DNA of 64,000 nt from Maricaulis sp963975345. GTDB taxonomy: Bacteria; Pseudomonadota; Alphaproteobacteria; Caulobacterales; Maricaulaceae. The DNA lies in NCBI RefSeq assembly GCF_963975345.1, contig NZ_CAXBGE010000013.1:62001-126000 (forward strand), in the 5' to 3' direction. A model generated the notes under the pieces. The model searched no databases and was not told the origin of the DNA. It worked only from the letters and a program-made list of their open reading frames with translations. Below are positions 19,925 to 28,851 of the stretch, piece by piece. Positions within the stretch are counted from its first letter, which is position 1. Every line of letters begins with the position of its first letter. The position numbers and the translations under genes are program-made.

Positions 19925-20431
19925 TCATCCGTCACCCTGACCTGGTTCGTCCAACTTTTCGCCGGCGGCGATCGCCGTCAGCTTGGCGCGCTGCAGCGCC
20001 AGAATGCTCAGCTGTTCGTCCAGGAGTTTGAGAATTTCGCGCGCCTCCTGCTGATCAACCACGCCAGGCGAGCGCTCGGTCTCGCCCAGGGAATCCATCA
20101 GGGCCGCGATATTGCGCGCATTGCCCCGGCTGGCATCGCCGGCCAGCGACAGCCAATTGGCGTCGGCAGCCTTGTCGACCGGTACGAACAAGCCGCCGGC
20201 CAGCGCCGCGAGATGCTGAGCTGCCGCCGTCGCGCCGGATTCTGTCAACCGCGCGATACGGGCATACGAGATTTCATTGCTGGAATCAGGGTCAGCGAGG
20301 GCATAAACGCGCGTCCGGCTGAGATCGAGCAGGCTCATCACTTCCGGGATGCCCCCAACTTCCTCGAATACGCGTGCCACGACTTCTTTTGGTTCGCCGT
20401 AGCGGCGCTCCTTGACCGGATTGAATGCCAT
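19925..20431 (-). CDS. Conserved hypothetical protein with N-terminal HTH-like region
   Basis: A 168-residue protein. Residues about 10-65 (PKEVVARVFEEVGGIPEVMSLL, then LSRTRVYALADPDS and EISYARIARLTE) resemble the helix-turn-helix of phage CII-like or YdaS-like regulators found in alphaproteobacteria. Residues about 115-160 are helical with a coiled-coil pattern (EAREILKLLDEQLSILALQRAKL). It may be a small DNA-binding regulator; I infer this from pattern only. The ketol-acid reductoisomerase gene downstream ends 60 nt away. Confidence 0.6.
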   Translation of the reverse strand: MAFNPVKERRYGEPKEVVARVFEEVGGIPEVMSLLDLSRTRVYALADPDSSNEISYARIARLTESGATAAAQHLAALAGGLFVPVDKAADANWLSLAGDASRGNARNIAALMDSLGETERSPGVVDQQEAREILKLLDEQLSILALQRAKLTAIAAGEKLDEPGQGDG

Positions 20432-20491
20432 TTGTGTCCCCAGAATTGATAATGGATCCCTGTGACCGACAGAGATGAACAGCTTTATGGG

Positions 20492-21496
20492 CTATTTCGT
20501 GGCACGGCCCAAACGCGACCGCAATTCAGCACCGGCGGCCTCGATCGGCAAAGCGCGATCTTCAGCCCGTTCAGCCTCGAGCCCCTCGCCCGATTCATAG
20601 CGCTCGACCCATTTGCGCGCGAAACGGCCGGACTCGATATCCTCCATCGCGCCGTCGAACACTTTGAGCAATTCGGGGCCGGCGATGGCGTCCTCAATCT
20701 GCCGTGCGCCAAATTCAGCCGTATCGGAAATTGCCGCATACATGCCGGCAATGCCGCGTTGTTGGATCAGGTCGGCGAGATATTTCAGCTCGTGGACGCA
20801 ATCGATATAAGCCATGCGTGGACTGACCCCGGCAGCCGTCAGACGGGTGAAGCTCGCCTTCGCCAGCGCCACCATGCCACCGACCAGCACGACCTGTTCG
20901 CCGAACAGGTCCGAGACGGTTTCCTCGCGAAATGAGGTCGGGAAGATACCGACATTGCCCGAACCAATCGCGGCGAGATAGGCCAGTGCCACGGCGCGCG
21001 CCTCGCCGCTGGCATCCTGTTGCACCGCCCAGAAACCGATCAGCCCCCCACCCTTGAGAAACTCCTCACGCACCGCCCCGCCCGGCCCCTTGGCCGCTGC
21101 CAGGATGATGTCGGCATCGGCAGGCGCGTCGATCAGCCCGTAATGCACCGAAAAGCCGTGGCAGACGATCAACGCCTGGCCCTGTTTGCGATGTGGCAGG
21201 ATTTCTGCGGTCCAGATCTGGCGATGTGCCTCATCGGCCGCGAGGAGGGATATCGCATCGGCCCAGCCGGCGGCCTCAGCCACGCTGACAACCTGAAACC
21301 CGTCCGCCTCGGCCTTGGCGCGCGACGCGGAGCCAACACGCAGCGCGATCCGGATCTCACTCACACCGCTATCGCGCAGGCAAAGCGCGTGCGAGCGCCC
21401 ATGATTGCCATAGCCGATAATCGCGATGCGCCGGCCCGTCACGGGACCGAGATCAATGTCGCGCGTGTAGAGCGGCTCAGTTGTCTCCGTCGGCAT
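20492..21496 (-). CDS. ilvC: Divergent class I ketol-acid reductoisomerase
   Basis: A 334-residue NADP-dependent enzyme for the second step of branched-chain amino acid synthesis (acetolactate to dihydroxyisovalerate). The Rossmann motif GYGNHGRSHALCLRDSG, the catalytic His in CHG, the Lys in AKGPGG, the metal ligands in DLFGEQ, the Glu in CVHELKYLADLI and SDTAEFG are all present. Yet overall the sequence differs from typical IlvC at many conserved spots (for example GYGNHG for GYGSQG, CHGFSVHYG for AHGLNIHF). No ilvBH genes lie nearby. It starts 20 nt inside the preceding lipoprotein gene. It may be a second, specialised copy. Confidence 0.87.
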   Translation of the reverse strand: MPTETTEPLYTRDIDLGPVTGRRIAIIGYGNHGRSHALCLRDSGVSEIRIALRVGSASRAKAEADGFQVVSVAEAAGWADAISLLAADEAHRQIWTAEILPHRKQGQALIVCHGFSVHYGLIDAPADADIILAAAKGPGGAVREEFLKGGGLIGFWAVQQDASGEARAVALAYLAAIGSGNVGIFPTSFREETVSDLFGEQVVLVGGMVALAKASFTRLTAAGVSPRMAYIDCVHELKYLADLIQQRGIAGMYAAISDTAEFGARQIEDAIAGPELLKVFDGAMEDIESGRFARKWVERYESGEGLEAERAEDRALPIEAAGAELRSRLGRATK

Positions 21497-22016
21497 TGGC
21501 AGAATCATCCTCGGCTGGTGTCGGTTGATAGGACGCATCCTCATTGCCCAAGTCCAGCACGCCGCGCCATTCGCCCGCAGCATTGCGGTGCCAGACCGTG
21601 ACATAGCGACCGCGACCGCCCGCAATGGAATCGGGATTGCCGTCGCCATGCAGCGACCACTCACCCCAAGTGACGCCAAAATCACCCGCCTCGGAAGCAA
21701 AGCCCTCGACCGGGTACCAGTGCAGCAACAGCCCGTCGGGGAAATTATCGAAGGCAGCGCGGATTGCCGCCTCGCCGCGAACCGGTTCGCCGCTGGCGCG
21801 GACCATCCGGCCCTCAACCGTGTCCATATAGGTGCCAAACGCGTCCTGCACGCCGTGCTCTGCCGCCATGGCGGCAAAATCGCGATCGGCCTGCATGATC
21901 TGCTCGACCGCAGCTTCGCGGCCGGGCCCGCTGGTTGTCCCATTGCTTGGCGTGCAAGCCGACAGCATCAGTGCGGCGCCGGTGGCTGCCAGTCCCAATT
22001 TCAATGCCATCCCCAT
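21477..22016 (-). CDS. Lipoprotein with a SnoaL/NTF2-like domain
   Basis: A 179-residue predicted lipoprotein. The lipobox LSAC (about residues 17-20) is followed by a cone-fold NTF2-like domain of the type used for ketosteroid-isomerase relatives: EAAVEQIMQADRDFAAMAAEHG, a variable middle, then YVTVWHRNAAGEWRGVLDLG at the end, usual for DUF4440/SnoaL proteins. GGAGG precedes tandem ATGs at 22019 and 22016; the second has the better spacing and is used. The frame continues upstream to 22172, but that part lacks a signal sequence. Substrate or role unknown. It overlaps the reductoisomerase start by 20 nt. Confidence 0.75.
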   Translation of the reverse strand: MGMALKLGLAATGAALMLSACTPSNGTTSGPGREAAVEQIMQADRDFAAMAAEHGVQDAFGTYMDTVEGRMVRASGEPVRGEAAIRAAFDNFPDGLLLHWYPVEGFASEAGDFGVTWGEWSLHGDGNPDSIAGGRGRYVTVWHRNAAGEWRGVLDLGNEDASYQPTPAEDDSANADGDN

Positions 22017-22168
22017 CATGCCCTCCCAAGCACGAAGGCCCACCGGGCCCCAAAGCGACACTGGCAATGCATACGCTTCGGGGCGGCGTCTGGCGAGACA
22101 AGGCCACGTGATCGGTTCGGGGGATATCTTCGGGTGGATCGATTCTGACGCATCAGGAGGCCGCCACC

Positions 22169-23086
22169 TCAACCCTCCAGGATCGCCGCCAACTCGTGAC
22201 GCGCCACATTGGCATCGAGCGCGTGAATGCGCGACCAGTCCGGATTCTGGTTGCGCAACCAGGTCAGTTGCCGCTTGGCGTAGCGCCGCGAATCCCGCTG
22301 CGCCAGTGAGGTGGCGTCATCCAGGCTGAGTTCGCCGCGCAAATGCGCCATCAGCGGCGGCACGCCCAGCGCCTTGCTGGCCGGCAGCAGCGGGTCCAGC
22401 CCGCGCCCGGCAAAGACTCGCACTTCATCCAGAGCGCCAGCCTCGAGCATCAATTCAAACCGCTGGTTGATCCGGTCATACAGCGCCTGGCGGTCCGGTT
22501 CGATGGCAATGCCGTGCCATTCGGCCTCACCCAGCAATGGGCGTGTCTCGGCTTGGAAAGTGGTCAGCGCTTCGCCCGTCGCATAGCCCACTTCAACGAT
22601 CCGGCTCAGGCGTTGAAGATCGGCCGGTTTAACGCGCGCCGCTGCGACCGGATCGAGCCGCTCGGCCACTTCGCGCAGACCGTCCGGCCCGGAGGCCGCG
22701 AGCAGCGCGGCGACGCGTTGACGCGATTGCGGATCGATCTCCGGCACCGGCGCCAGCCCTTTGGTCAAAGCGAGAAAATAGAGGCCGGTTCCGCCAACCA
22801 GCACCGGCGTGTGGCCACGCGCGCGAATATCGGCGATCAGGCCCAGCGCCGCCTCGGCCCAATGCCCGACCGACCAGCGCTCACTGGGGTCGACTGTGCC
22901 GAAAAAATGATGCGGCACGCGTGCGAAATCGTCTTCGCCGGGCTGCGCCGTGATCAGTGGCAGACCGGCATAGATCTGCATCGAATCGGCATTGATGATC
23001 TCGCCGTCCAGCGCCTCGGCCGCAGCCAGGGCGAGCGCGGTCTTGCCTGCCGCCGTTGGCCCGGCAATCAGCAGGCAGCGCGTCAC
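22169..23086 (-). CDS. miaA: tRNA dimethylallyltransferase MiaA
   Basis: A 305-residue cytoplasmic enzyme that adds a dimethylallyl group to adenosine 37 of tRNAs reading codons that begin with U. Motifs: P-loop GPTAAGKTALA (about residues 8-18), DSMQIYAGLPLITAQP, VGGTGLYFLALTKGL and the C-terminal RYAKRQLTWLRNQ tRNA-binding stretch. It overlaps the protease gene by 4 nt and is the downstream end of the hflK-hflC-DUF2065-protease unit, a common arrangement in alphaproteobacteria. Confidence 0.96.
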   Translation of the reverse strand: MTRCLLIAGPTAAGKTALALAAAEALDGEIINADSMQIYAGLPLITAQPGEDDFARVPHHFFGTVDPSERWSVGHWAEAALGLIADIRARGHTPVLVGGTGLYFLALTKGLAPVPEIDPQSRQRVAALLAASGPDGLREVAERLDPVAAARVKPADLQRLSRIVEVGYATGEALTTFQAETRPLLGEAEWHGIAIEPDRQALYDRINQRFELMLEAGALDEVRVFAGRGLDPLLPASKALGVPPLMAHLRGELSLDDATSLAQRDSRRYAKRQLTWLRNQNPDWSRIHALDANVARHELAAILEG

Positions 23087-24471
23087 GGCCGGATGGATTG
23101 CAGCACGTATTGGCCGCCGCGATTGAGCTGGAAGCGAACCGGACCCGTCGGGATACCGGCCACGATACGGCGGATATCCTCAATGGTTTCGACCCGGGTA
23201 AACTCGACTTCCTCGATCACATCGCCCGGGCGCACCTTGCCCGAGGCATCGCTATTGGCCGCAACTTCGGTGACCAGAACGCCGGTGGCGTCGGGATTCA
23301 CCCGGAAGCGCCGGCGCGAGGCGGTGTCCAGCACGGCAAGCGTCATGCCGCGAACCGCATTGGTCGGCCCCTGATTGGGTGTGATGACCGTCGCATTTGC
23401 GCCAGCCGGAGCCGCTGCCGTCGCGGCTTCCGCCAGTTCGCCGACGGTGACGCGCAGTGTCATCGGCCGGTCCTCGCGGATAATGCCGATCGAGGCGCTG
23501 GCGCCGATTTCGGTCTCGGCAACCAGGCGCGGAAAACTGCGGCTATCGCGGACGCGCCGGCCATTGAAGCTGACCACCAGATCGCCCGTGCGCAAATCAG
23601 CCGCTGCCGCCGGGCCGCCCGGCTCAACGCGGGAGATGATCGCGCCATAGGGCGAATCGAGCTCGAAGCTCTCCGCCAGCTCCGGGGTCACGGGTTGAAC
23701 GCTGACACCAAGCCAGCCACGGCGGGTCTCGCCGAACTCGATCAGCTGTGCCACGACACGCGTCGCGATATTGGATGGAATCGACAGGGAAATCCCGACG
23801 CTGGCGCCGGTTGGCGACAGGATCAGCGTGTTCACACCGATGACATCGCCATCCATGTTGAACAAAGGTCCACCGGAATTGCCGGTATTGATGGCCACAT
23901 CGGTCTGGATGTAATCGTCGTAACGCCCGCCCGCCTCACGCCCACGCGCCGAGACAACACCGGCGGTCAATGTGCCGCCGAGGCCGAAGGGATTACCGAT
24001 CGCGATCACCCAATCACCGACCCTTGCGACATCGCTATCGCCGAAATTGACGTGCGGCAGGCTCTCATGGACGCCGGTCATGCGCAGGACAGCCAGATCG
24101 GTCAGCGTGTCGATGCCGATAATCTCGGCCGGGAAGACACGGCCGTCGGGCAGGGAAACCTCGACCTCGTCGGCCCCGTCGATGACGTGATTATTGGTGA
24201 CGACCAGACCGGTCGCATCAATGATGAAGCCCGAGCCGAGTGAATTGGCGATCCGCGGCGCATCTCCGAAAATATCGTTGAAGCGTTCCAGCGGCGAGCC
24301 TTCGGGAAATTCCGGCAGGCCGTCGCCGGCGTCGAGCCGCTGCGCCGCCGCGATATTGACCACCGCGGGCGAGAGCCCTTCGGCCAGATCGGCAAATCCG
24401 CTCGAGCCCGGCTGCGCCAGAGCGACCGAAGGCAGGACAAACAGGAATACGAGGGCAAACAGGCGACGCAT
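23083..24471 (-). CDS. Do-type periplasmic serine protease (DegP/DegQ family)
   Basis: A 462-residue HtrA protease with a Sec signal (MRRLFALVFLFVLPSVALAQ, about 20 residues). The catalytic triad is visible: His in TNNHVIDGADEV, Asp in LTDLAVLRM and Ser in GNSGGPLFN. Two PDZ domains follow, the first from about residue 250 (GWLGVSVQPVTPELAESF) and a more diverged second near residues 365-455. It degrades or refolds damaged envelope proteins. It lies next to hflKC, which control FtsH, consistent with a protein quality-control block. The ATG at 24471 opens the signal peptide; the frame extends further upstream but without meaning. Confidence 0.93.
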   Translation of the reverse strand: MRRLFALVFLFVLPSVALAQPGSSGFADLAEGLSPAVVNIAAAQRLDAGDGLPEFPEGSPLERFNDIFGDAPRIANSLGSGFIIDATGLVVTNNHVIDGADEVEVSLPDGRVFPAEIIGIDTLTDLAVLRMTGVHESLPHVNFGDSDVARVGDWVIAIGNPFGLGGTLTAGVVSARGREAGGRYDDYIQTDVAINTGNSGGPLFNMDGDVIGVNTLILSPTGASVGISLSIPSNIATRVVAQLIEFGETRRGWLGVSVQPVTPELAESFELDSPYGAIISRVEPGGPAAAADLRTGDLVVSFNGRRVRDSRSFPRLVAETEIGASASIGIIREDRPMTLRVTVGELAEAATAAAPAGANATVITPNQGPTNAVRGMTLAVLDTASRRRFRVNPDATGVLVTEVAANSDASGKVRPGDVIEEVEFTRVETIEDIRRIVAGIPTGPVRFQLNRGGQYVLQSIRP

Positions 24472-24594
24472 GAACTCAGCCGATCCGAAAAAGCAAAACC
24501 AGTCTTGACGCATAGAGTGATAGCGCCTTGCGGGGCGGTGCTGCAACCGCTGTGACGCGTTTGTCATCGCCATGACCGAGCCGTCATGCGCCCG

Positions 24595-24783
24595 CTAGAG
24601 CCGCAAAAAGGCGACAAGCGCAACCCCGGATACCAAAGCGACCAGCCCCGCAATGCGCAGCTGGTCGCCCGGCATATCCATAATCTGGATCAGAAACCGC
24701 TTCATCGCGTCGGGTGCCAAGGCATAGGCGGCCCCCTCAAGCGCCAGCGCGACGCCCAGTCCGACAAGCAGCGTCGTCAACAC
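24595..24783 (-). CDS. DUF2065 small membrane protein (YjeT-like)
   Basis: A 62-residue protein with two predicted membrane helices (about residues 3-22 and 43-60) separated by a short loop containing DAMKRFLIQIMDMPGDQLRI. This pattern and its place directly after hflC (2-nt gap) match the DUF2065/YjeT family that regularly follows hflKC. Function is unknown; association with the HflKC complex is inferred from conserved position. Confidence 0.88.
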   Translation of the reverse strand: MLTTLLVGLGVALALEGAAYALAPDAMKRFLIQIMDMPGDQLRIAGLVALVSGVALVAFLRL

Positions 24784-24785
24784 AA

Positions 24786-25667
24786 TTAGTTACGACCCGT
24801 CTCGCTCCGGAAATAGTCGAAGAACTCCGAGTCTGGCGCCACGATGATTGGCGTACCTTCGCCGATCGCTTCCTGATAGGCGATCATCGAGCGATAGAAG
24901 GCGAAGAATTCAGGGTCACGGCCATAGGCTGCCGCGTAGATGGCGTTGCGCTGGGCATCGCCCTCACCCTTGATCCGTTCCGAATCTGCGCGCGCCTGGG
25001 CCCGGATAATCAGGCCCTGACGATCGGCATCGGCCTGGATTTCCTGGGCTTCCTGGGCACCAACAGCGCGGATTTGTGCGGCGCGTTGTTCACGCTCCGA
25101 ACGCATGCGCTGGAAGACCCGTTCGGCGATCTGCTGTGGCAGATCGGCGCGAAGGATGCGGACATCGATCACTTCGATTCCGAGATCCTGCCGCGCCACT
25201 TGCGATTCAACCGCTGTCTGGACCCGGTCCATCAATTCGGCGCGCTGGCCGGAGACCACTTCCTGGGACGGGATCGAGGCGATCACGCCGCGAAGTGAGT
25301 CATCCATGATCGAGCGCAGGCGCGATTGCGCACCACGTTCATCGCCGACGGTCTGATAGAAGCGAAGCGGATTGACGATGCGATAGCGCAGGAAGGCATC
25401 GACGACGAGACGAACCTGATCCGATGCCTGGATTTCTTCCGGGCTCATGTCAAATTCCAGATTGCGCTTGTCGAACATCAGCACATCCATGACGAAGGGG
25501 AGCTTGAAATGCAGGCCCGGGTCTTCGTCACCGACTTCATTGACGGCATCAATCGGCTGACCGACGCGCAGGATCAACGCCTGCTGCAGCTCATTGACCG
25601 TGTACACACTTTGCAGTCCGACAAAAACGAAGCCGAACAGGAGGATTATTCCGAGGGTGCGGATCAT
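24786..25667 (-). CDS. hflC: HflC, FtsH protease modulator
   Basis: A 293-residue SPFH-domain protein with one N-terminal membrane helix (about residues 3-20) and a large periplasmic domain. Family segments: TVNELQQALILRVGQPI, the SPFH body ending in a helical region (QADADRQGLIIRAQARADSERIKGEG) and the C-terminal AAYGRDPEFFAFYRSMIAYQ motif of HflC. With HflK it forms a cage around FtsH. It overlaps hflK by 4 nt. Confidence 0.95.
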   Translation of the reverse strand: MIRTLGIILLFGFVFVGLQSVYTVNELQQALILRVGQPIDAVNEVGDEDPGLHFKLPFVMDVLMFDKRNLEFDMSPEEIQASDQVRLVVDAFLRYRIVNPLRFYQTVGDERGAQSRLRSIMDDSLRGVIASIPSQEVVSGQRAELMDRVQTAVESQVARQDLGIEVIDVRILRADLPQQIAERVFQRMRSEREQRAAQIRAVGAQEAQEIQADADRQGLIIRAQARADSERIKGEGDAQRNAIYAAAYGRDPEFFAFYRSMIAYQEAIGEGTPIIVAPDSEFFDYFRSETGRN

Positions 25668-26821
25668 TGGTTGGTCCCCTGACTGCGAGTGCGGTTCTGA
25701 CCAAGCTGGTCAAGCGGAAGATAAGGCACAGCGCCGGACTGACTATCGAGAATGGTCAGATCGGAATCGCGCAATACGCCTTCCATGGTCTCCAGATACA
25801 TGCGGTGACGCGTGACTTCGGGCGCTTGCACATATTCCTCATAGATCGACAGGAAGCGGTCAGCCTGGCCTTGCGCTTCGGCGATCACCGAGTCGCGATA
25901 ACCTTGGGCCGCCTGGGTCAGACGAGCCGAATCACCACGCGCTTCCGGAATCACCCGGTTGGAATAGGAGGTGGCTTCCAGACGCAAACGCTCGGCATCC
26001 TGCTCGGCGACATCCACATCACGGAAGGCGTCGATCACGCTGGCTGGCGGCTGCGCCGTCTGCAGATTGACCTCGAGAATTTCGATACCGGCGGCATATT
26101 CCGTCAGCGTCGCCTGCAGCAATTCCTTGGTCCGGCGCGAAACTTCGCCACGGCCCTCGGTGATGATGTATTGCAGGTCCGAGGTGCCGATCACTTCGCG
26201 CATGGCGCTCTCGGCCACGGCGCGAACCGTGTTCTCCGGATTTCTCACATTGAACAGATAGTCGCGCACGCCGTCGGGATAACCGATATTGACGCGCCAC
26301 TGCACGGCAAAGTCGATATCGACAATATTCTGATCGCGCGTCAGCATCTGGCCCTCGGGGCCGGTGCCGATGGTCAGGGTATTGGTCGTGGTCACCTCGG
26401 GCAGGAAGACGGTCTCGATCGGGGTCGGGAATTTGACATGCAGACCTGGCGAGGTCGTGCGGCTGTACTCGCCGAAGCGCAACACAACGCCATTCTGGTT
26501 TGGTCCGACCTGATACCAGCCACTACCCGGAAGCATAAACCAAACGCCGACAAGAATGAGCAGCACCAGACCGACGCCGAAAAACCCGCCGCCCTTGCCG
26601 CCATCCTTGCCGCCGGCTTTGCCGCCGCCGCCAAACATGCCGCGGAAGCTGCGCTGCAATTGGCGCACAACTTCGTCCAGGTCAGGCGGCTCTTGGCCAC
26701 CACCGCCACCACCCTCGGGCTTGCGGCCCCAGGGATTTTGACCGTTTCCGTTATTGCCGCCGCCAGAGCCCCATGGGCCTCCGCCGCCGCCGCTACCGCC
26801 GGTATTATCGTTCCAGGGCAT
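25664..26821 (-). CDS. hflK: HflK, FtsH protease modulator
   Basis: A 385-residue SPFH protein. The N-terminal 45 residues are Gly-rich (MPWNDNTGGSGGGGGPWG and onward), then an acidic/amphipathic segment (DLDEVVRQLQRSFRGMF), a membrane helix near residues 75-95 and the SPFH domain (VGPNQNGVVLRFGEY). It forms the HflKC complex with HflC. The frame is open upstream to 27067; the ATG at 26821 gives the family-typical MPWNDN start. The 109-bp gap from folA may hold its own promoter. Confidence 0.95.
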   Translation of the reverse strand: MPWNDNTGGSGGGGGPWGSGGGNNGNGQNPWGRKPEGGGGGGQEPPDLDEVVRQLQRSFRGMFGGGGKAGGKDGGKGGGFFGVGLVLLILVGVWFMLPGSGWYQVGPNQNGVVLRFGEYSRTTSPGLHVKFPTPIETVFLPEVTTTNTLTIGTGPEGQMLTRDQNIVDIDFAVQWRVNIGYPDGVRDYLFNVRNPENTVRAVAESAMREVIGTSDLQYIITEGRGEVSRRTKELLQATLTEYAAGIEILEVNLQTAQPPASVIDAFRDVDVAEQDAERLRLEATSYSNRVIPEARGDSARLTQAAQGYRDSVIAEAQGQADRFLSIYEEYVQAPEVTRHRMYLETMEGVLRDSDLTILDSQSGAVPYLPLDQLGQNRTRSQGTNQ

Positions 26822-26930
26822 GGATGCTTCATTCCTCTCGATACAGTGTCGCCATAGATGGCCGTTCGCGGGCAAAGGTTCAAGGTTAATCGGGGGGGAC
26901 ATGCAGACTGCCAATCCCGTTGACCCGGGC

Positions 26931-27446
26931 TCAGACGCGTTCCAGCACCCGGCAGACGAAGGCGTGATCATCGCCCGGCCCGGCCTCGCACACACGGCGG
27001 GAGACCTCCGACCAATGCCCGGCGGCCAGCGCCGGGAAGACAGCATCACCTGCCGGATCGGCCTCAACTTCAGTCAGATAGAGCCGATCCGCCCGCGCCA
27101 ATGCGGCCGCATAGATCTGGCCCCCACCAATCACGAACACCTCATCGACCGAATCGATTCGCGCCTGTGCGGTCGCGAAATCGAATGCCGTCTCGAGATC
27201 GCCCGCCACTTGCCCGCCCTCGGCGATAAAATCGGCCTGGCGCGTCACCACAATGTTCAACCGCCCCGGCAAGGGCCGTCGCGGCAGGCTGTCCCAGGTC
27301 TTGCGGCCCATGATGATCGGCTTGCCCGTGGTCAGCGCCTTGAACTGTTTGAGGTCGGAGCTCAGCCGCCAGGGCATGTCGCCCTCACGCCCGATAACGC
27401 CATTGCGGCCCCGCGCCACGATGAGACAGATCGCTGGTTCGCTCAC
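26931..27446 (-). CDS. folA: Dihydrofolate reductase
   Basis: A 171-residue chromosomal-type DHFR. It reduces dihydrofolate to tetrahydrofolate, replacing the cofactor used by thymidylate synthase encoded nearby. Motifs: LIVARGRNGVIGREGDMPWRL with the Trp and Asp of the active site, IIMGRKTWDSLPRRPLPGR, and VFVIGGGQIYAAAL. Length fits the family (about 160-175). It overlaps the MazG-like gene by 4 nt, so it is part of a thyA-mazG-like-folA unit. Confidence 0.96.
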   Translation of the reverse strand: MSEPAICLIVARGRNGVIGREGDMPWRLSSDLKQFKALTTGKPIIMGRKTWDSLPRRPLPGRLNIVVTRQADFIAEGGQVAGDLETAFDFATAQARIDSVDEVFVIGGGQIYAAALARADRLYLTEVEADPAGDAVFPALAAGHWSEVSRRVCEAGPGDDHAFVCRVLERV

Positions 27447-27775
27447 GCCCCCTCCTCGCGCTCAAGCCAGCTGAGCCATTTATCCTGCACCGCGTCATCG
27501 AGATCGATGCCCTCATCGCGCGCCATGAGCAGCAACATGCCGAGCACATCGGCCATTTCGCGCGCCAGATGCTCACGCGCACCATCATCGGCCGGCTTGC
27601 GGCTGCGGCCTGTTGTGGTGAGATAGGCTTGGGTCAGTTCGCCGAGCTCTTCCTGCAATTTGAGCAGATACCAGTCGCCCGAGCGGTCGATGTCATAATG
27701 CTTGGCATAGATATCGGAGACCTGGGCGATGCGGGCTCCCAATTCGCCGAGCCCCAAAGAGCGGGTCTCGCTCAT
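27443..27775 (-). CDS. MazG-like NTP pyrophosphohydrolase domain protein
   Basis: A 110-residue all-alpha protein with the metal-binding pattern of the MazG/dUTPase-2 superfamily: EExxE in LQEELGELTQAYL (about residues 41-53) and ExxD in REMADVLGMLLLMARDEG (about residues 72-89). It is single-domain, like nucleotide-sanitising pyrophosphohydrolases. Overlaps of 4 nt with both thyA and folA couple it to thymidylate synthesis, which suggests a dNTP clean-up role; that is inference. Confidence 0.75.
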   Translation of the reverse strand: MSETRSLGLGELGARIAQVSDIYAKHYDIDRSGDWYLLKLQEELGELTQAYLTTTGRSRKPADDGAREHLAREMADVLGMLLLMARDEGIDLDDAVQDKWLSWLEREEGA

Positions 27776-28635
27776 ACCGCCACCGGTGCCTTGATGCCGG
27801 GGTGCGGATCATAATCTTCGAGCATGATGTCCTCATACTCGAAGCCGAACAGGTCAGTGGCATCGGGATTGAGCCGCAGGCGTGGCAGGGCGCGCGGCGT
27901 GCGCGAGAGCTGTTCGGCGACCTGGTCCATATGGTTGGAATAGATGTGGGCGTCGCCGAAGGTGTGGATGTATTCGCCCGGCTCCAGCCCGCACACCTTG
28001 GCCACCATCGTCGTCAATAGGGCGTAGGAGGCGATGTTGAACGGCACGCCAAGGAACATGTCGGCCGAGCGCTGATAGAGCTGGCAGCTCAGCTTCCCGT
28101 CGGCGACATTGAATTGATACAGCGTGTGGCAGGGCGGCAGCGCCATTGAGGGCACATCGACCGGGTTCCAGCCCGAGACGATCAGGCGCCGCGAGGCGGG
28201 ATTGGTACGGATCTGCTCGAGCAGGTTGGAGAGCTGGTCGATTTCGGTGCCATCGGGCCCGGCCCAGCGCCGCCACTGCTTGCCATAGACCGGACCAAGC
28301 TCGCCATCGGCATCAGCCCATTCATCCCAGATCTTGACGCCGCGCTCCTGCAACCAGCGCACATTGGTCTCGCCGCGCAGGAACCAGAGCAATTCAATCG
28401 CGATCGATTTGAAATGCACCTTCTTGGTCGTCAGCAGCGGAAAGCCTTCGGAGAGATCACAGCGCAATTGCCGGCCAAACACCGAGCGCGTGCCGACACC
28501 GGTGCGATCATCCTGCTGCGTGCCGTGTTCGAGAATATCGCGCAGCAGATCGAGATAGGCCGCTTCCGCCGCCGAGCCGGTCGCGGCCGCGCTTCCGGTT
28601 TCGACACCGGGCTCCAGTACGGCTGCATCGGCCAT
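27772..28635 (-). CDS. thyA: Thymidylate synthase (ThyA type)
   Basis: A 287-residue enzyme converting dUMP to dTMP with methylene-tetrahydrofolate. Motifs: the active-site Cys in MALPPCHTLYQF, dUMP site RSADMFLGVPFNIASYALL, and TFGDAHIYSNHMDQ. The N-terminus has about 25 extra residues rich in Ala, Gly and Glu before the conserved YLDLLRDILEHG. The frame allows a GTG at 28665, but the ATG at 28635 has GGAG six bases upstream and is used. First gene of the thyA-MazG-like-folA unit. Confidence 0.95.
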   Translation of the reverse strand: MADAAVLEPGVETGSAAATGSAAEAAYLDLLRDILEHGTQQDDRTGVGTRSVFGRQLRCDLSEGFPLLTTKKVHFKSIAIELLWFLRGETNVRWLQERGVKIWDEWADADGELGPVYGKQWRRWAGPDGTEIDQLSNLLEQIRTNPASRRLIVSGWNPVDVPSMALPPCHTLYQFNVADGKLSCQLYQRSADMFLGVPFNIASYALLTTMVAKVCGLEPGEYIHTFGDAHIYSNHMDQVAEQLSRTPRALPRLRLNPDATDLFGFEYEDIMLEDYDPHPGIKAPVAV

Positions 28636-28851
28636 TGCGATCTCCACTGCGCCTGTTGATCGCACACTCTACATCCGATTCGCCGCGACCGAACCTTCGG
28701 CGTCAGATTGATCCACATATATTGTGCCGCGCCGCCGCGATCACGATTCCGTGCAATACACCGCAAAAGGACTTGCCTTGGCCGCGTTCGGCGCTAGCTT
28801 GGCGAGATTGGAACATAAAAAGAACATCAACATCTCTGAGGGAGAACCACA

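Noticed and set aside
23056..24243. A 395-residue plus-strand frame opposite the DegP/Q-type gene
   Set aside because: Clear protease motifs are on the minus strand; the plus frame has no recognisable domain.
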